Shown: in pieces, positions 27,552 through 36,663 of the stretch
Numbering within the stretch: the stretch's first letter is position 1
How the letters are laid out: each line of letters begins with the position of its first letter
Assembly (NCBI GenBank): GCA_964637875.1
Contig: CAZWXK010000007.1
Span: 1 to 64,000, forward strand
DNA length: 64,000 nt
Reading direction: 5' to 3'
From: UBA5972 sp964637875
Lineage (GTDB): Bacteria > Pseudomonadota > Alphaproteobacteria > Rhodobacterales > Rhodobacteraceae
Translations under genes and position numbers: made by a program
The notes under the pieces: model-generated
The model's input: the letters and a program-made list of their open reading frames with translations, nothing else
Told to the model about the DNA's origin: nothing
Databases searched by the model: none

Positions 27552-28517
27552 ATGAAACCTTTGGGCACGGCGACAAGGGCGCGAACGGGCGTGATCCTGC
27601 TGGTGCTGTCCTTTGGGCTGGCCGGTTGCGGCACGGATTTCAAGATGCCCGAATTTTCCCTTGGCAAGAAAAAGGCCGAGGCCGGCGAAACCGCCAAGGC
27701 TGCACAGAAGAGTACGGTCAAGCTGGTCGAGCGCGATGTCGAGGCGCCCGATGTGTTTCAGGTAACGGATACCGCCCTGTGGGACGGCAGGCCGTCGCTG
27801 GGGGGGGTCTGGGTTGCCTATCCCGGCGATATTCAGCCCGAGCGGGTAATCATCCGCAACGAGGAGAACCGGAAATTCGTGATCGGCGCCCTGTTCAAGC
27901 GCGAGCGGGACAATCCCGGGCCGAAATTCCAGCTTTCGTCCGACGCAGCGGCCGCGTTGGGGGTTCTGGCGGGCAAACCGACCATGCTGAACGTGACCGC
28001 ACTCAGGCGCGAGGCGGTGCCGGCCGTCGAAACACAAGGCACAGGAAAAGAGACCGGGGAAAAGGGGGCCGGCAACGGGAAGAAGGCCCCGACACCTACG
28101 GGGAAACCCGCGGGCGACAAGATCGAAACCATCGCCAAGGCCGCAATCGCCAAGGCCGCAAACGGCACGAGGCCCAGGGCCAACCCGGCGCGCAAGCCCG
28201 CCACCGACGGGAAGGCGGGCAACAACCCCGTCAGGACGACCGGGCAAAAGACACCCGCCGCACCGCGCAAGCCGGTTTCGACGCTGGCCAAGCCGTTCAT
28301 CCAGATCGGTATATTCAGCGTCGAGCAGAATGCTCGAAATACCGCCACCGCCCTGCGCACCCAGGGCGTGTTGCCCATCGTCAAGGCCCAGGAATCGCGC
28401 GGCAAGAAATTCTGGCGCGTTCTTGTCGGCCCGGCGACAAGCGCATCGGAACGCTCTGTCCTGCTGAAAAAGGCGCGCGCGCTGGGATTTGGCGATGCCT
28501 ATTTCGTGTCGAGATGA
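27552..28517 (+). CDS. SPOR-domain lipoprotein (321 aa)
   Basis: A lipobox (FGLAGC, acylated Cys near residue 26) follows a short signal sequence. The middle is a Lys/Ala/Pro/Thr-rich disordered linker (about residues 165-245). The C-terminal 75 residues (FIQIGIFSVEQNARNTATALR to the end) form a SPOR domain, which binds denuded peptidoglycan glycan strands at division sites. It is an outer-membrane or periplasmic septal protein of the RlpA/DedD type in general architecture. The D,D-carboxypeptidase gene follows after 28 bases, consistent with cell-wall work. Confidence 0.85.
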   Translation: MKPLGTATRARTGVILLVLSFGLAGCGTDFKMPEFSLGKKKAEAGETAKAAQKSTVKLVERDVEAPDVFQVTDTALWDGRPSLGGVWVAYPGDIQPERVIIRNEENRKFVIGALFKRERDNPGPKFQLSSDAAAALGVLAGKPTMLNVTALRREAVPAVETQGTGKETGEKGAGNGKKAPTPTGKPAGDKIETIAKAAIAKAANGTRPRANPARKPATDGKAGNNPVRTTGQKTPAAPRKPVSTLAKPFIQIGIFSVEQNARNTATALRTQGVLPIVKAQESRGKKFWRVLVGPATSASERSVLLKKARALGFGDAYFVSR

Positions 28518-28545
28518 CACAACCGCATATCGAGGAGGCTTTGAC

Positions 28546-29700
28546 GTGATCAGGCCGTATTTCCTGCTTGTCGCCCTTGTCATGGTCTGGGCATCGGCGC
28601 AACCTCTGGCAGCGCTGGAGACCAAGGCCAGGGCCGCCTTCGTTCTGGATTATGACACCGGTACGGTTCTGCTGGAAAAAAACGCCGATGTCGCGATTCC
28701 GCCGGCCTCGATGTCCAAGCTGATGACGATCTACCTGGTATTCGAGGCCTTGCGCGACGGGCGCCTGACGCTCGATGAAAAGCTGCCGGTTTCGAGGGCA
28801 GCCACGAAATACCGCGGATCCACCATGTTCCTGAAACCCGGCGAGAAGGTGCGGGTCGATGACCTGATCAAGGGGGTGATCGTTCTTTCGGGAAACGATG
28901 CCTGCGTCGTTCTGGCCGAGGCCCTGGCGGGCTCGGAGGCCGAATTCGCCCGCGCCATGACCGAGCGCGCGCGCCAGTTGGGCATGACGCAGTCGCGGTT
29001 TGCCAACTCGAACGGCTGGCCGGATCCCGGCCAGCGCATGAGCGCGCGCGATCTGGTGACGCTTGCAACACGCATCATTCGCGACTTTCCCGAATACTAC
29101 AAGAAATATTTCTCGATCCGCGAATTTGCCTTTGACGACCGCGCACCGGCGAACCGCTACAACCGCAACCCGTTGCTGAAGATGAGCATTGGCGCCGACG
29201 GGCTCAAGACCGGCCACACCGAAGAGGCGGGTTTCGGTCTGGTCGGCTCGGCCATACGCAACGGGCGCCGTGTCGTGATCATGATTTCCGGCCTTGAAAC
29301 CGCGCGCGACCGTGCAACCGAAGGGGCCAAGCTGATCAACTGGGCCTTTCGGCAGTTCGCGGTGAAAGAGGTGCTCAAGGCGGGTCAGGTCGTGGGCAGC
29401 GCCGATGTCTGGCTGGGCAAACGGGCCAAGGTCGACCTGAAGGTTGCGGACGGATTGAAGATGTTGCTGCCGGTTTCGGCCGGCAAGCAACTGAAGGGGA
29501 AAATCCGCTTGAAATCGCCCGTTGCCGCGCCAATACGGGAAGGGCAGAAGATTGGCACCCTCACCATCACGGTGCCCGATCTCAAGACCGTCACCGTTCC
29601 GCTGGTGGCCGCGCAGTCGGTCGAAAAGGCAGGATTTGCCGCACGGATGCGCCTGTCGGCCTCGATCCTAGCGGCCAGAGTCATGCAACTGGCCAGGTAA
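28546..29700 (+). CDS. dacC: serine-type D-Ala-D-Ala carboxypeptidase (384 aa)
   Basis: A PBP5/6-type enzyme that trims the terminal D-Ala from peptidoglycan stem peptides. The catalytic motifs are present: SxxK as SMSK at residues 55-58, SxN as SGN at 115-117, and KTG at 221-223. An N-terminal signal peptide (about 23 residues) and a C-terminal beta-rich domain ending in an amphipathic membrane-binding helix (FAARMRLSASILAARVMQLAR, broken across its middle) fit the family. The start is GTG at 28546 with GAGGAGG 7 bases upstream; an in-frame ATG further upstream lies inside the previous gene and is rejected. The symbol is a family label. Confidence 0.9.
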   Translation: MIRPYFLLVALVMVWASAQPLAALETKARAAFVLDYDTGTVLLEKNADVAIPPASMSKLMTIYLVFEALRDGRLTLDEKLPVSRAATKYRGSTMFLKPGEKVRVDDLIKGVIVLSGNDACVVLAEALAGSEAEFARAMTERARQLGMTQSRFANSNGWPDPGQRMSARDLVTLATRIIRDFPEYYKKYFSIREFAFDDRAPANRYNRNPLLKMSIGADGLKTGHTEEAGFGLVGSAIRNGRRVVIMISGLETARDRATEGAKLINWAFRQFAVKEVLKAGQVVGSADVWLGKRAKVDLKVADGLKMLLPVSAGKQLKGKIRLKSPVAAPIREGQKIGTLTITVPDLKTVTVPLVAAQSVEKAGFAARMRLSASILAARVMQLAR

Positions 29701-30326
29701 TGACAGCGGGCGGGCGGTTCATCACCTTCGAGGGGATCGACGGATCCGGCAAATCGACCCAGGCACGCCTGCTGGCCGACCACCTGCGCGACCAGGGCCG
29801 CGACATCGTGCTGACGCGCGAGCCGGGCGGCGCGCCGGGGGCCGAGGAAATCCGCAAGCTGCTGGTCGAAGGCGACCCCGAGCGCTGGTCGCCGGAGACC
29901 GAGATCCTGCTTTTTACCGCTGCGCGGCGCGACCATCTGGAACGCACGATCCTGCCCGCCCTTGCTGCCGGGAAGGTGGTCATCAGCGACCGTTTCGCCG
30001 ATTCAACCCGTGTCTATCAGGGGGTCGCGCGCGCGGGGCTGCGGGGCCTTGTGGATCAGTTGCACAAGCTTATGATCGGGCGCGAACCCGACCTGACCTT
30101 CATCATCGACATGGATCCCGAACAGGCGCTGTCGCGCGGGCTGGCGCGGCAATCCGGCGAGGACCGGTTCGAGGATTTCGGCCTGCCCTTCCAGCAGGCG
30201 CTGCGACAGGGCTTTCTGGATCTCGCGGCCGAATTTCCCGCCCGCTGCCGGGTGATCGACGGCAACCGGCCTGTTGACGCCGTCACCGCCGATGTGCGTG
30301 CTGCCGTGCAAGAGGGGGCAGCATGA
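29700..30326 (+). CDS. tmk: thymidylate kinase (208 aa)
   Basis: Phosphorylates dTMP to dTDP. The P-loop is FEGIDGSGKSTQARLL, followed by LTREPGGAPGAEEIR, the DRX motif ISDRFADSTRVYQG, and RQSGEDRFE in the lid. The start overlaps the stop of the previous gene by one base (TAATG), so translation is coupled. holB follows with a 4-base overlap. Confidence 0.96.
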   Translation: MTAGGRFITFEGIDGSGKSTQARLLADHLRDQGRDIVLTREPGGAPGAEEIRKLLVEGDPERWSPETEILLFTAARRDHLERTILPALAAGKVVISDRFADSTRVYQGVARAGLRGLVDQLHKLMIGREPDLTFIIDMDPEQALSRGLARQSGEDRFEDFGLPFQQALRQGFLDLAAEFPARCRVIDGNRPVDAVTADVRAAVQEGAA

Positions 30327-31465
30327 GCAGAAAACCGGAGCAAGACGCCGACATCCCCGAACCCGACGCGCTGGACGGCGCGCCGCATCCGCGCCATACA
30401 GGGGCGCTGTTCGGGCAACAGCAGGCCGAGCGCGCCTTTCTGGAGGCGCACACGGGCGGGCGGCTGCACCATGCGTGGATGCTGACCGGCCCGCGTGGGG
30501 TGGGCAAGGCGACGCTGGCCTGGCGCATCGCGCGCTTTCTGCTGACCCTGCCCGATGACGAGGGCGGCCTGTTCGCCCCCCCTGCCCCGCCCGAAAGCCT
30601 GGACACCGACCCCGACCACCCGGTGATCCGCCGCATGGCCGCGCTGGCCGAGCCACGGCTGTTTCTGTGCCGCCGCCCCTGGGACGACAAGGCCAGGCGC
30701 CTGAAACAGGCGATCACCGTTGACGAGGTGCGGCGCCTGAAATCGTTTTTCGCGCTTTCCGCCGCCGATGGCGGGCGGCGGGTAGCGATCATCGACGCGG
30801 CGGACGAGATGAACAACGCCGCCGCCAACGCGCTGCTCAAGATCCTGGAGGAACCCCCCGCGCGTGTCACCCTGCTGCTGGTTGCGCATCAACCCATGCG
30901 CCTGCTGCCGACGATCCGCAGCCGCTGCCGCACGCTGACCTGCGCGCCGCTTTCGCCCGATGACCTGGCGCGCGCCATGTCTGCCGCCGGTTTTGCCCCC
31001 GAGGGCGATGTATCCGCGCTGGGCGCGCTGGCCGGGGGCTCGGCGGGCGCGGCGATCCGGCTGATGGCGGGTGACGGGGTGGGGCTTTACGCCGCGCTGC
31101 TCGACATGCTGGCCGCGCGGCCCCGCGCCGACCGGCCTGCGATGATCCGACTGGCCGAAAGCTGCACCGGCAAGGGCAACGAGGCGCGCTATGATCTGGT
31201 GTTGCGCCTGATCGACATCCTGCTGCACCGCCTCGCCCTGACCGGGGCCAGCGGGGCGCCAACGCCTGCGGTCACCGGCGGCGAGGGCGAAATCCTTTCG
31301 CGCCTGTCGCCCGACCTGCCCGCCGCGCGCCGCTGGGCCGAGACCGCCGCCCTGCTGGCCGATCGCAGCAGCCACGGCCGCGCCGTCAATCTTGACCCCG
31401 CGGCAGTGATCCTCGATATGTTGCTGAAAATCGATCAGACCGCGGCACCGCTCAGGGCCGCATGA
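30323..31465 (+). CDS. holB: DNA polymerase III subunit delta prime (380 aa)
   Basis: A clamp-loader AAA+ protein of the replisome. Visible are the P-loop-like GPRGVGKATLAWRIA, the segment KQAITVDEVRRLKSFFALS, IIDAADEMNNAAANALLKILEEPP (the sensor/SRC neighbourhood) and TIRSRCRTL with the SRC Arg finger. The tmk-holB-tatD order is conserved in many proteobacteria and supports the call. The usual delta-prime zinc module Cys set is not obvious here. Confidence 0.93.
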   Translation: MSRKPEQDADIPEPDALDGAPHPRHTGALFGQQQAERAFLEAHTGGRLHHAWMLTGPRGVGKATLAWRIARFLLTLPDDEGGLFAPPAPPESLDTDPDHPVIRRMAALAEPRLFLCRRPWDDKARRLKQAITVDEVRRLKSFFALSAADGGRRVAIIDAADEMNNAAANALLKILEEPPARVTLLLVAHQPMRLLPTIRSRCRTLTCAPLSPDDLARAMSAAGFAPEGDVSALGALAGGSAGAAIRLMAGDGVGLYAALLDMLAARPRADRPAMIRLAESCTGKGNEARYDLVLRLIDILLHRLALTGASGAPTPAVTGGEGEILSRLSPDLPAARRWAETAALLADRSSHGRAVNLDPAAVILDMLLKIDQTAAPLRAA

Positions 31466-31490
31466 CGCCCCAAGCCGGAAAGCCCCGCAG

Positions 31491-32279
31491 ATGAACGACA
31501 TAGCCCAGATCGTTGACAGCCATTGCCATCTGGATTTTCCCGATTTCAACGACGACCTCGACCAGGTGATCGACAATGCGCGGGCCAATGGCGTGAGGCG
31601 CATGGTGACGATCGCGACCCGCCTGTCAAACGTCGCCCCCGTTCGCACCATTGCCGAGCGATTCGACGGCGTATTCTGGGCCGCCGCCAACCACCCGATG
31701 AATGTGGCCGAGTGCGAAATGGCCACGGTCGATACCCTTGTGACGCTTGCCGAACACCCGAAAATGGTGGGCATCGGCGAAACCGGGCTGGATTACCACT
31801 ATACCGTCGAAAGCAAGGCACAGCAGATCGACAGCCTGCTGATCCATATCGAGGCCGCGCGTCAAAGCGGCCTGCCCCTGATCATCCATTCGCGCGATGC
31901 CGATGACGACATGGCCGAAATCCTGACGCGCGAACATGCGGCGGGCGCCTTTTCCTGCGTCATGCACTGTTTTTCATCCGGCCCCGCGCTGGCCGAAACC
32001 GCGCTGGGGCTGGGCTTTTACCTGTCGATGTCGGGGATTGCCACCTTCCCCAAATCCCAGGCCGTGCGCGACATCTTTGCCGCCGCCCCGGTTGACCGGA
32101 TCCTGACCGAAACCGACGCCCCCTATCTGGCGCCGCCCCCCCATCGCGGCAAGCGCAACGAACCTGCCTACACTGCACTGACCGCCCGCGTGGGCGCCGA
32201 TCTGTTCGGCATGGACTATGCCGATTTCGCACGCCAGACCTGTGCGAATTTCGACCGCCTGTTCACAAAGGCTGCGTGA
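31491..32279 (+). CDS. tatD: TatD-family metal-dependent hydrolase (262 aa)
   Basis: A TIM-barrel DNase/hydrolase. Metal ligands and family motifs are present: DSHCHLDFPDF, GIGETGLDYHY, IIHSRDADDDM, MHCFSSGP and TETDAPYLAPPPHRGKRNEP. It sits between holB and a metallohydrolase gene, the common proteobacterial arrangement, in which the next start overlaps its stop (TGATG). Confidence 0.94.
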   Translation: MNDIAQIVDSHCHLDFPDFNDDLDQVIDNARANGVRRMVTIATRLSNVAPVRTIAERFDGVFWAAANHPMNVAECEMATVDTLVTLAEHPKMVGIGETGLDYHYTVESKAQQIDSLLIHIEAARQSGLPLIIHSRDADDDMAEILTREHAAGAFSCVMHCFSSGPALAETALGLGFYLSMSGIATFPKSQAVRDIFAAAPVDRILTETDAPYLAPPPHRGKRNEPAYTALTARVGADLFGMDYADFARQTCANFDRLFTKAA

Positions 32280-33088
32280 TGGCAAGGCTGCGCTTTACCA
32301 TACTGGGCTGCGGTTCCTCCGGGGGGGTGCCCCGGCTGGCCGACCGGCCCGGCGGCAACTGGGGCGCCTGCGACCCGAACGAGCCCCGCAACCGCCGCCG
32401 TCGCTGTTCGATGCTGGTTGAACGCATCACGGATGCAGGCACGACGCGGGTGCTGATCGATACCTCGCCCGACATGCGCCAGCAGCTGCTTGATGCCGGC
32501 GTGGGCGAGCTCGACGCCGTAGCCTACACCCACCAGCATGCCGACCATGTGCACGGGCTGGATGATCTGCGCATGATCGTCTTCAACATCGGGCGCCGCC
32601 TGCCCGTCTGGGCCGACGGCCCCACGCAAGAGGCGCTGATCAGCCGCTTTGGCTATGCCTTTGTCCAGCCCGAGGGCAGCCCCTATCGCCCGATCCTCGA
32701 CCTGCACGGCATCAACGGACCCGTACAGGTGGACGGCGCGGGAGGCACGCTGACCCTGACCCCCTTTACCGTCGGCCATGGCAGCATCGACGCGCTGGGA
32801 TTTCGCATTGGCGGGCTGGCCTATCTGCCTGACGTGGCCGAAATGTATGACGCTGCATGGCAGGCCGTGCAGGGGCTTGACGTCTGGGTGCTGGACGCGC
32901 TGCGCCGCAAGCCGCATCCGACGCATTCGCATCTGGAACAAAGCCTCGACTGGATCGCGCGCGCAGCCCCCAGACGCGGCATCCTGACCAACATGCATTT
33001 CGACCTCGACTATCAAACCCTGTGCGATGAGACCCCCGAAAACGTCACCCCCGCCCATGACGGCATGGTGATCGAGCTGGACGCCTAG
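32279..33088 (+). CDS. MBL-fold metallohydrolase, PhnP/RNase Z-like (269 aa)
   Basis: A beta-lactamase-fold hydrolase with the metal-binding motif HQHADHVHGLDDLR (HxHxDH) and the supporting ligands in VLIDTSPDMRQQL, FTVGHGSIDALGF and RGILTNMHFDLDY. It is usually found next to tatD and is thought to act on cyclic phosphodiesters or related small substrates; the actual substrate is unknown. The ATG at 32279 overlaps the tatD stop; a GTG codon just before it is in frame and would add only one residue. Confidence 0.88.
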   Translation: MARLRFTILGCGSSGGVPRLADRPGGNWGACDPNEPRNRRRRCSMLVERITDAGTTRVLIDTSPDMRQQLLDAGVGELDAVAYTHQHADHVHGLDDLRMIVFNIGRRLPVWADGPTQEALISRFGYAFVQPEGSPYRPILDLHGINGPVQVDGAGGTLTLTPFTVGHGSIDALGFRIGGLAYLPDVAEMYDAAWQAVQGLDVWVLDALRRKPHPTHSHLEQSLDWIARAAPRRGILTNMHFDLDYQTLCDETPENVTPAHDGMVIELDA

Positions 33089-33092
33089 GCGC

Positions 33093-34028
33093 GTGGGCGC
33101 GCTGCTGGAAATCACCCTGCCGGTCTTTCTGGTGATCTCGTTCGGCTGGGCCGCGCGCTGGCGAAACTGGTTTTCCGATGACGCCATCGACACGCTCATG
33201 CGGTTCTCGCAGAATTTCGCAATTCCGCTGCTGCTGTTTCGGGCGATCTCGACGCTTGACCTCGGCCAGGGTTATGACCCGCGGCTGCTGGCGTCGTATT
33301 ACACGGGCTCTCTGGCCGGATTTCTGGCGGGGATGCTGGGGGCGCGTTTCCTGTTCGGGCGCGACTGGCAAGACAGCGTCGCCATCGGCTTTGCGGCGCT
33401 TTTTGCCAATACCGTGCTGCTGGGCCTGCCGATCACCGAGCGCGCCTTCGGCCCCGGCGCGCTGGGTCCCAACTATGCCATCATCTCGATCCATGCACCG
33501 TTCTGCTATGTGCTGGGAATCACCACGATGGAAAGCATCCGCAATCGCGGCCACGGGCTGGGCGCATCTCTGCTCAGGGTTGTCAGATCCATCCTGTCGA
33601 ACCCGCTGGTTCTGGCGATCATCGCGGGTTTTGTCGTCAACCTTGCCTCTGTTGCGCTGCCGCAGCCCCTGACCCATGCCTTCGACCTGGTGATCCGCGC
33701 CGCCCTGCCCACCGCCCTGTTTGCCCTGGGAGGCATTCTTTACCGCTATCGCCCCGAGGGCGACTGGCGCGAGGTGGCCTGGGTCATCGCCATTTCCCTG
33801 ATGCTGCACCCGCTGATCGCCTATACCCTGTCAAGCAGGATCTTTCACTTGCCACAAGGCATGGTCAACAGCGCCACCCTGACCGCTGCCATGGCGCCGG
33901 GCGTCAACGCATACATATTCGCCAACATGTATGGACGCGCCCGCCGGGTGGCGGCGACCGCAGTGCTGGCAGGCACGGCGGCCTCGATCCTGTCGGTCAC
34001 ATTCTGGCTGACGGTATTGGGGGCCTGA
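33093..34028 (+). CDS. AEC-family (auxin efflux carrier-like) transporter (311 aa)
   Basis: About ten membrane segments with the AEC-type central crossover (NFAIPLLLFRAIS) and C-terminal ALPTALFALGGILYRYRPEGDWREVAW. Substrates of bacterial AEC proteins are typically small organic acids; this one is unknown. The start is GTG at 33093, 4 bases after the preceding stop. It is the last gene of the 27552-34028 run and is followed by an interspersed element and a convergent ABC operon. Confidence 0.85.
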   Translation: MGALLEITLPVFLVISFGWAARWRNWFSDDAIDTLMRFSQNFAIPLLLFRAISTLDLGQGYDPRLLASYYTGSLAGFLAGMLGARFLFGRDWQDSVAIGFAALFANTVLLGLPITERAFGPGALGPNYAIISIHAPFCYVLGITTMESIRNRGHGLGASLLRVVRSILSNPLVLAIIAGFVVNLASVALPQPLTHAFDLVIRAALPTALFALGGILYRYRPEGDWREVAWVIAISLMLHPLIAYTLSSRIFHLPQGMVNSATLTAAMAPGVNAYIFANMYGRARRVAATAVLAGTAASILSVTFWLTVLGA

Positions 34029-34039
34029 GCGCCCTCCCG

Positions 34040-34076
34040 CTTCTTCTTTGCGAAAATACGCACGCGCCGCAGGCGC
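34040..34076 (-). repeat. interspersed hairpin-tail element, copy 6
   Basis: On the minus strand a GCGCC/GGCGC hairpin (loop TGC) is followed by GCGTATTTTCGCAAAGAAGAAG. It begins 4 bases after the stop of the ABC permease gene (34080), in the gene's orientation, and probably terminates that operon. Confidence 0.7.
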
Positions 34077-34079
34077 AGA

Positions 34080-35342
34080 TCACCCCGGGCTCAGCCCGCG
34101 CAAGCGCTCGGACCGGCGACGCAGGATTTCAACCATCGTCAGCAACCCGATCGAGATGATCACCAGGATCGTCGCCACCGCCAGAATGGTCGGGCTGATC
34201 TGTTCGCGGATACCGCTGAACATCTGCCGCGGGATCGTGCGCTGCCTGACATCGGCCAGTTGCAGCACGACAACCACCTCGTCAAACGAGGTGATGAAGG
34301 CAAACAGAGCGCCTGAAATCACGCCGGGCAGAATCAGCGGCATCTGCACCTTGAAAAAGGTCGTGACCGGCCCTGCGCCCATATTGGCCGCGGCGCGCGT
34401 CAGGCTCTGGTCGAACCCCACAAGTGTCGCCGTCACCGTGATGATGACAAAGGGCGTCCCCAGCACCGCATGCGCCAGGATGACACCGGTATAGGTCTTG
34501 GCCAGCCCCAGATCCGAGAAAAAGAAGAACAACCCCGAAGCGGTAATCACCAGGGGCACGATCATCGGCGAGATCAGCAGTGCCGTGATCGAACGCCGCC
34601 AGGGCATCTCGTCCCGGGAAAGGCCGATCGCCGCCAGCGTGCCCAGTGCGGTAGCCAGCAATGTCGCCCAGGTGCCGATCCAGAACGAGTTCTTGATCGC
34701 GCGAATCCACTGGGCATTTTCCCACATGTCCTTGAAAAATGCCCAGCCGGTCGAATTCGGGTCGGTCATGCCGTTCTGCAGGATGTCCCAGTACCAGCGC
34801 AGGGAATAGCCGGCAGGGTTCAGCGAAACCATGTCAGGGGTAAAGCTGAAATAGGGGGTCGCATTGAACGACAGCGGGATGATGATGATGATCGGGGTAA
34901 TCAGGAACAGGAAGATCAACCCGCAGATCACCCGAAAGCCATAGAACCACGCAACCTCGCCCGAGGTGGCATAAGGCGGAAGATTCAGCCGGTAATCGCC
35001 TGTTGCGATCCAGATCGCCATACGCCCGATGATGTATCCGACGATGGAAATGACGATGCCGAAAGCAAGGCCGAGGGACAGCGTCCCCGACAGCAGGAAA
35101 ACCGCCCCGACAATCCAGCCCGACCATTTGCGCAAGGGTTCCAGAAACAGCACCGAAACCAGCGCCGCAAGCCCGAAGATCACCGCGCCGATCAGCAGAT
35201 AGGGCAGGAACAGGGCCTTGTCGCCCTCGGCTGTCATCAACCCGATCACTGCCCCCAGAAAGGCCGGAATCGATATCGGCAGCCAGAGCGGCGGGCGCGG
35301 CGGGATGTAGCGATAGCTTTTCTTCTCGGTCACGACGGTCAA
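34080..35342 (-). CDS. ABC transporter permease, PotC-like, with extra N-terminal helices (420 aa)
   Basis: The C-terminal 270 residues are a standard binding-protein-dependent permease with the EAA loop LTRAAANMGAGPVTTFFKVQMPLILPG. The N-terminal 130 or so residues add three to four membrane segments (PPLWLPISIPAFLGAVIGL, FLPYLLIGAVIFGLAALVS, IVGAVFLLSGTLSLGLAF), which ordinary PotC lacks. It is the last gene of a four-gene polyamine/putrescine-type transporter operon, and its start overlaps the upstream permease stop by 4 bases. Substrate specificity is inferred from family resemblance only. Confidence 0.86.
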   Translation of the reverse strand: MTVVTEKKSYRYIPPRPPLWLPISIPAFLGAVIGLMTAEGDKALFLPYLLIGAVIFGLAALVSVLFLEPLRKWSGWIVGAVFLLSGTLSLGLAFGIVISIVGYIIGRMAIWIATGDYRLNLPPYATSGEVAWFYGFRVICGLIFLFLITPIIIIIPLSFNATPYFSFTPDMVSLNPAGYSLRWYWDILQNGMTDPNSTGWAFFKDMWENAQWIRAIKNSFWIGTWATLLATALGTLAAIGLSRDEMPWRRSITALLISPMIVPLVITASGLFFFFSDLGLAKTYTGVILAHAVLGTPFVIITVTATLVGFDQSLTRAAANMGAGPVTTFFKVQMPLILPGVISGALFAFITSFDEVVVVLQLADVRQRTIPRQMFSGIREQISPTILAVATILVIISIGLLTMVEILRRRSERLRGLSPG

Positions 35343-36589
35343 CCCAGCTTCATGTTGTCGATGCCCACCAGCCGATCATACAGCCAGAAGAAGAACAGCA
35401 CCACGACCAGCAGTACCGCGCCCAGCGCGGCGGCGAGGTTCCAGTTCAGGCTTTTGCGCATGTGGAAATCGATCATGTTCGAAATCATCTGCCCATCTTC
35501 GCCCCCGACAAGGGCGGGCGTGATGTAATAGCCGATCGCCAGAATGAACACGAGCAACGCCCCCGCCCCGATACCGGGAACGGATTGCGGGAAATAGACC
35601 CGCCAGAAGGCGGTGGCCGGGCGCGCGCCCATGGATTTGGCGGCCCGCACATAGGATGGCGGGATCGTCTTCATCACCGAATAGAGCGGCAAGATCATGA
35701 AGGGCAGCAGGATATGCGTCATCGCGATCAGCACGCCCGTTTCGTTGTAGATCATTGAAAATCGCTGCTGATCGGTGGTGATGCCGAACAGCACGAACAG
35801 GTTGTTCAGCACGCCCTCGCTTTGCAATATCGCGATCCAGGCGGTGGTGCGCACCAGCAGCGACGTCCAGAACGGCAGCAGCACGAGGATCAGCAACAGG
35901 TTCGACGTACGCACCGGCAGTGTCGACAGAAGATAGGCCACCGGATAGCCCAGAACCAGCGTCGCAAGGGTCACGATCAGCGAGATCCGCATGGTACGGA
36001 TCAGCAGCTTCATGTAGATGCGGTAACGTTCGGGCTGGCGCGTGATGCTGCCATCGGCGTTGTATTTCAGGTCAACCGCCTGCAACAGATAGGCGGGCGT
36101 ATAGGTCTTGGCGGTAATCTTGATCGCCTGCCAGGTGGCGTTGTCGCCCCATTTCCTGTCCTTCTTTATCAGCGCCTCGAGATAGGGCGGCTTCATCTTC
36201 CTGGCCTTGCGCGCGGTTGATGTGAACAACGAGCGCGTGCCGGGCAATTCGCGGTTCACGCGGGTCGCAACCTGCCCGATGGTGCGGTTCTTGCGCGCCA
36301 CCACCAGGTCGGCAACCAGGGCCGCGGCCATGTCTTCGGTTATCGGGGATCTGGTGTCCCATTTCTGGACGATCGCGGTAGTGCGCGGCATGATTTCGGC
36401 GAATCTCGGATCGTGGACGCCACGATAAAGCAGGGTCAATATGGGGATGATGAAGGCAACGATGATGAAGGCCAGCAGCGGCAATGCAAGGCCGAAGGCA
36501 CGCGCGCGGCTTCGGAACATCGCCTGCGCCAGCTTGCGCTTCAGAGGCACGCCATCGGCTGTTACGATCGGTCCTGTAGCGTCGCTCAT
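35339..36589 (-). CDS. ABC transporter permease, PotB-like, with a large extracytoplasmic insertion (416 aa)
   Basis: The C-terminal half is a typical permease with the EAA loop YVRAAKSMGARPATAFWRVYFPQSVPG. Between helix 1 (FGLALPLLAFIIVAFIIPIL) and helix 2 there is an insertion of about 135 residues rich in Lys and Arg, predicted to face the periplasm; ordinary PotB is near 290 aa. It lies 75 bases downstream of the binding-protein gene, across a strong stem-loop, and its stop overlaps the partner permease start. Confidence 0.86.
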   Translation of the reverse strand: MSDATGPIVTADGVPLKRKLAQAMFRSRARAFGLALPLLAFIIVAFIIPILTLLYRGVHDPRFAEIMPRTTAIVQKWDTRSPITEDMAAALVADLVVARKNRTIGQVATRVNRELPGTRSLFTSTARKARKMKPPYLEALIKKDRKWGDNATWQAIKITAKTYTPAYLLQAVDLKYNADGSITRQPERYRIYMKLLIRTMRISLIVTLATLVLGYPVAYLLSTLPVRTSNLLLILVLLPFWTSLLVRTTAWIAILQSEGVLNNLFVLFGITTDQQRFSMIYNETGVLIAMTHILLPFMILPLYSVMKTIPPSYVRAAKSMGARPATAFWRVYFPQSVPGIGAGALLVFILAIGYYITPALVGGEDGQMISNMIDFHMRKSLNWNLAAALGAVLLVVVLFFFWLYDRLVGIDNMKLG

Positions 36590-36617
36590 CTCTGCCCCTA
36601 TCCAGGAAATCCCCGAT

Positions 36618-36646
36618 CAGAGGGGCGCAAATCCCGCGCCCCTCTG
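36618..36646 (-). terminator. intra-operon stem-loop after the binding-protein gene
   Basis: A perfect 11-base stem (CAGAGGGGCGC with GCGCCCCTCTG) closes a 7-base loop (AAATCCC on the plus strand) between the binding-protein stop (36664) and the first permease start (36589). Such structures commonly protect or partly terminate the upstream mRNA so that binding protein exceeds permease. Confidence 0.7.
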
Positions 36647-36663
36647 CACGTCATGTCGCACGC

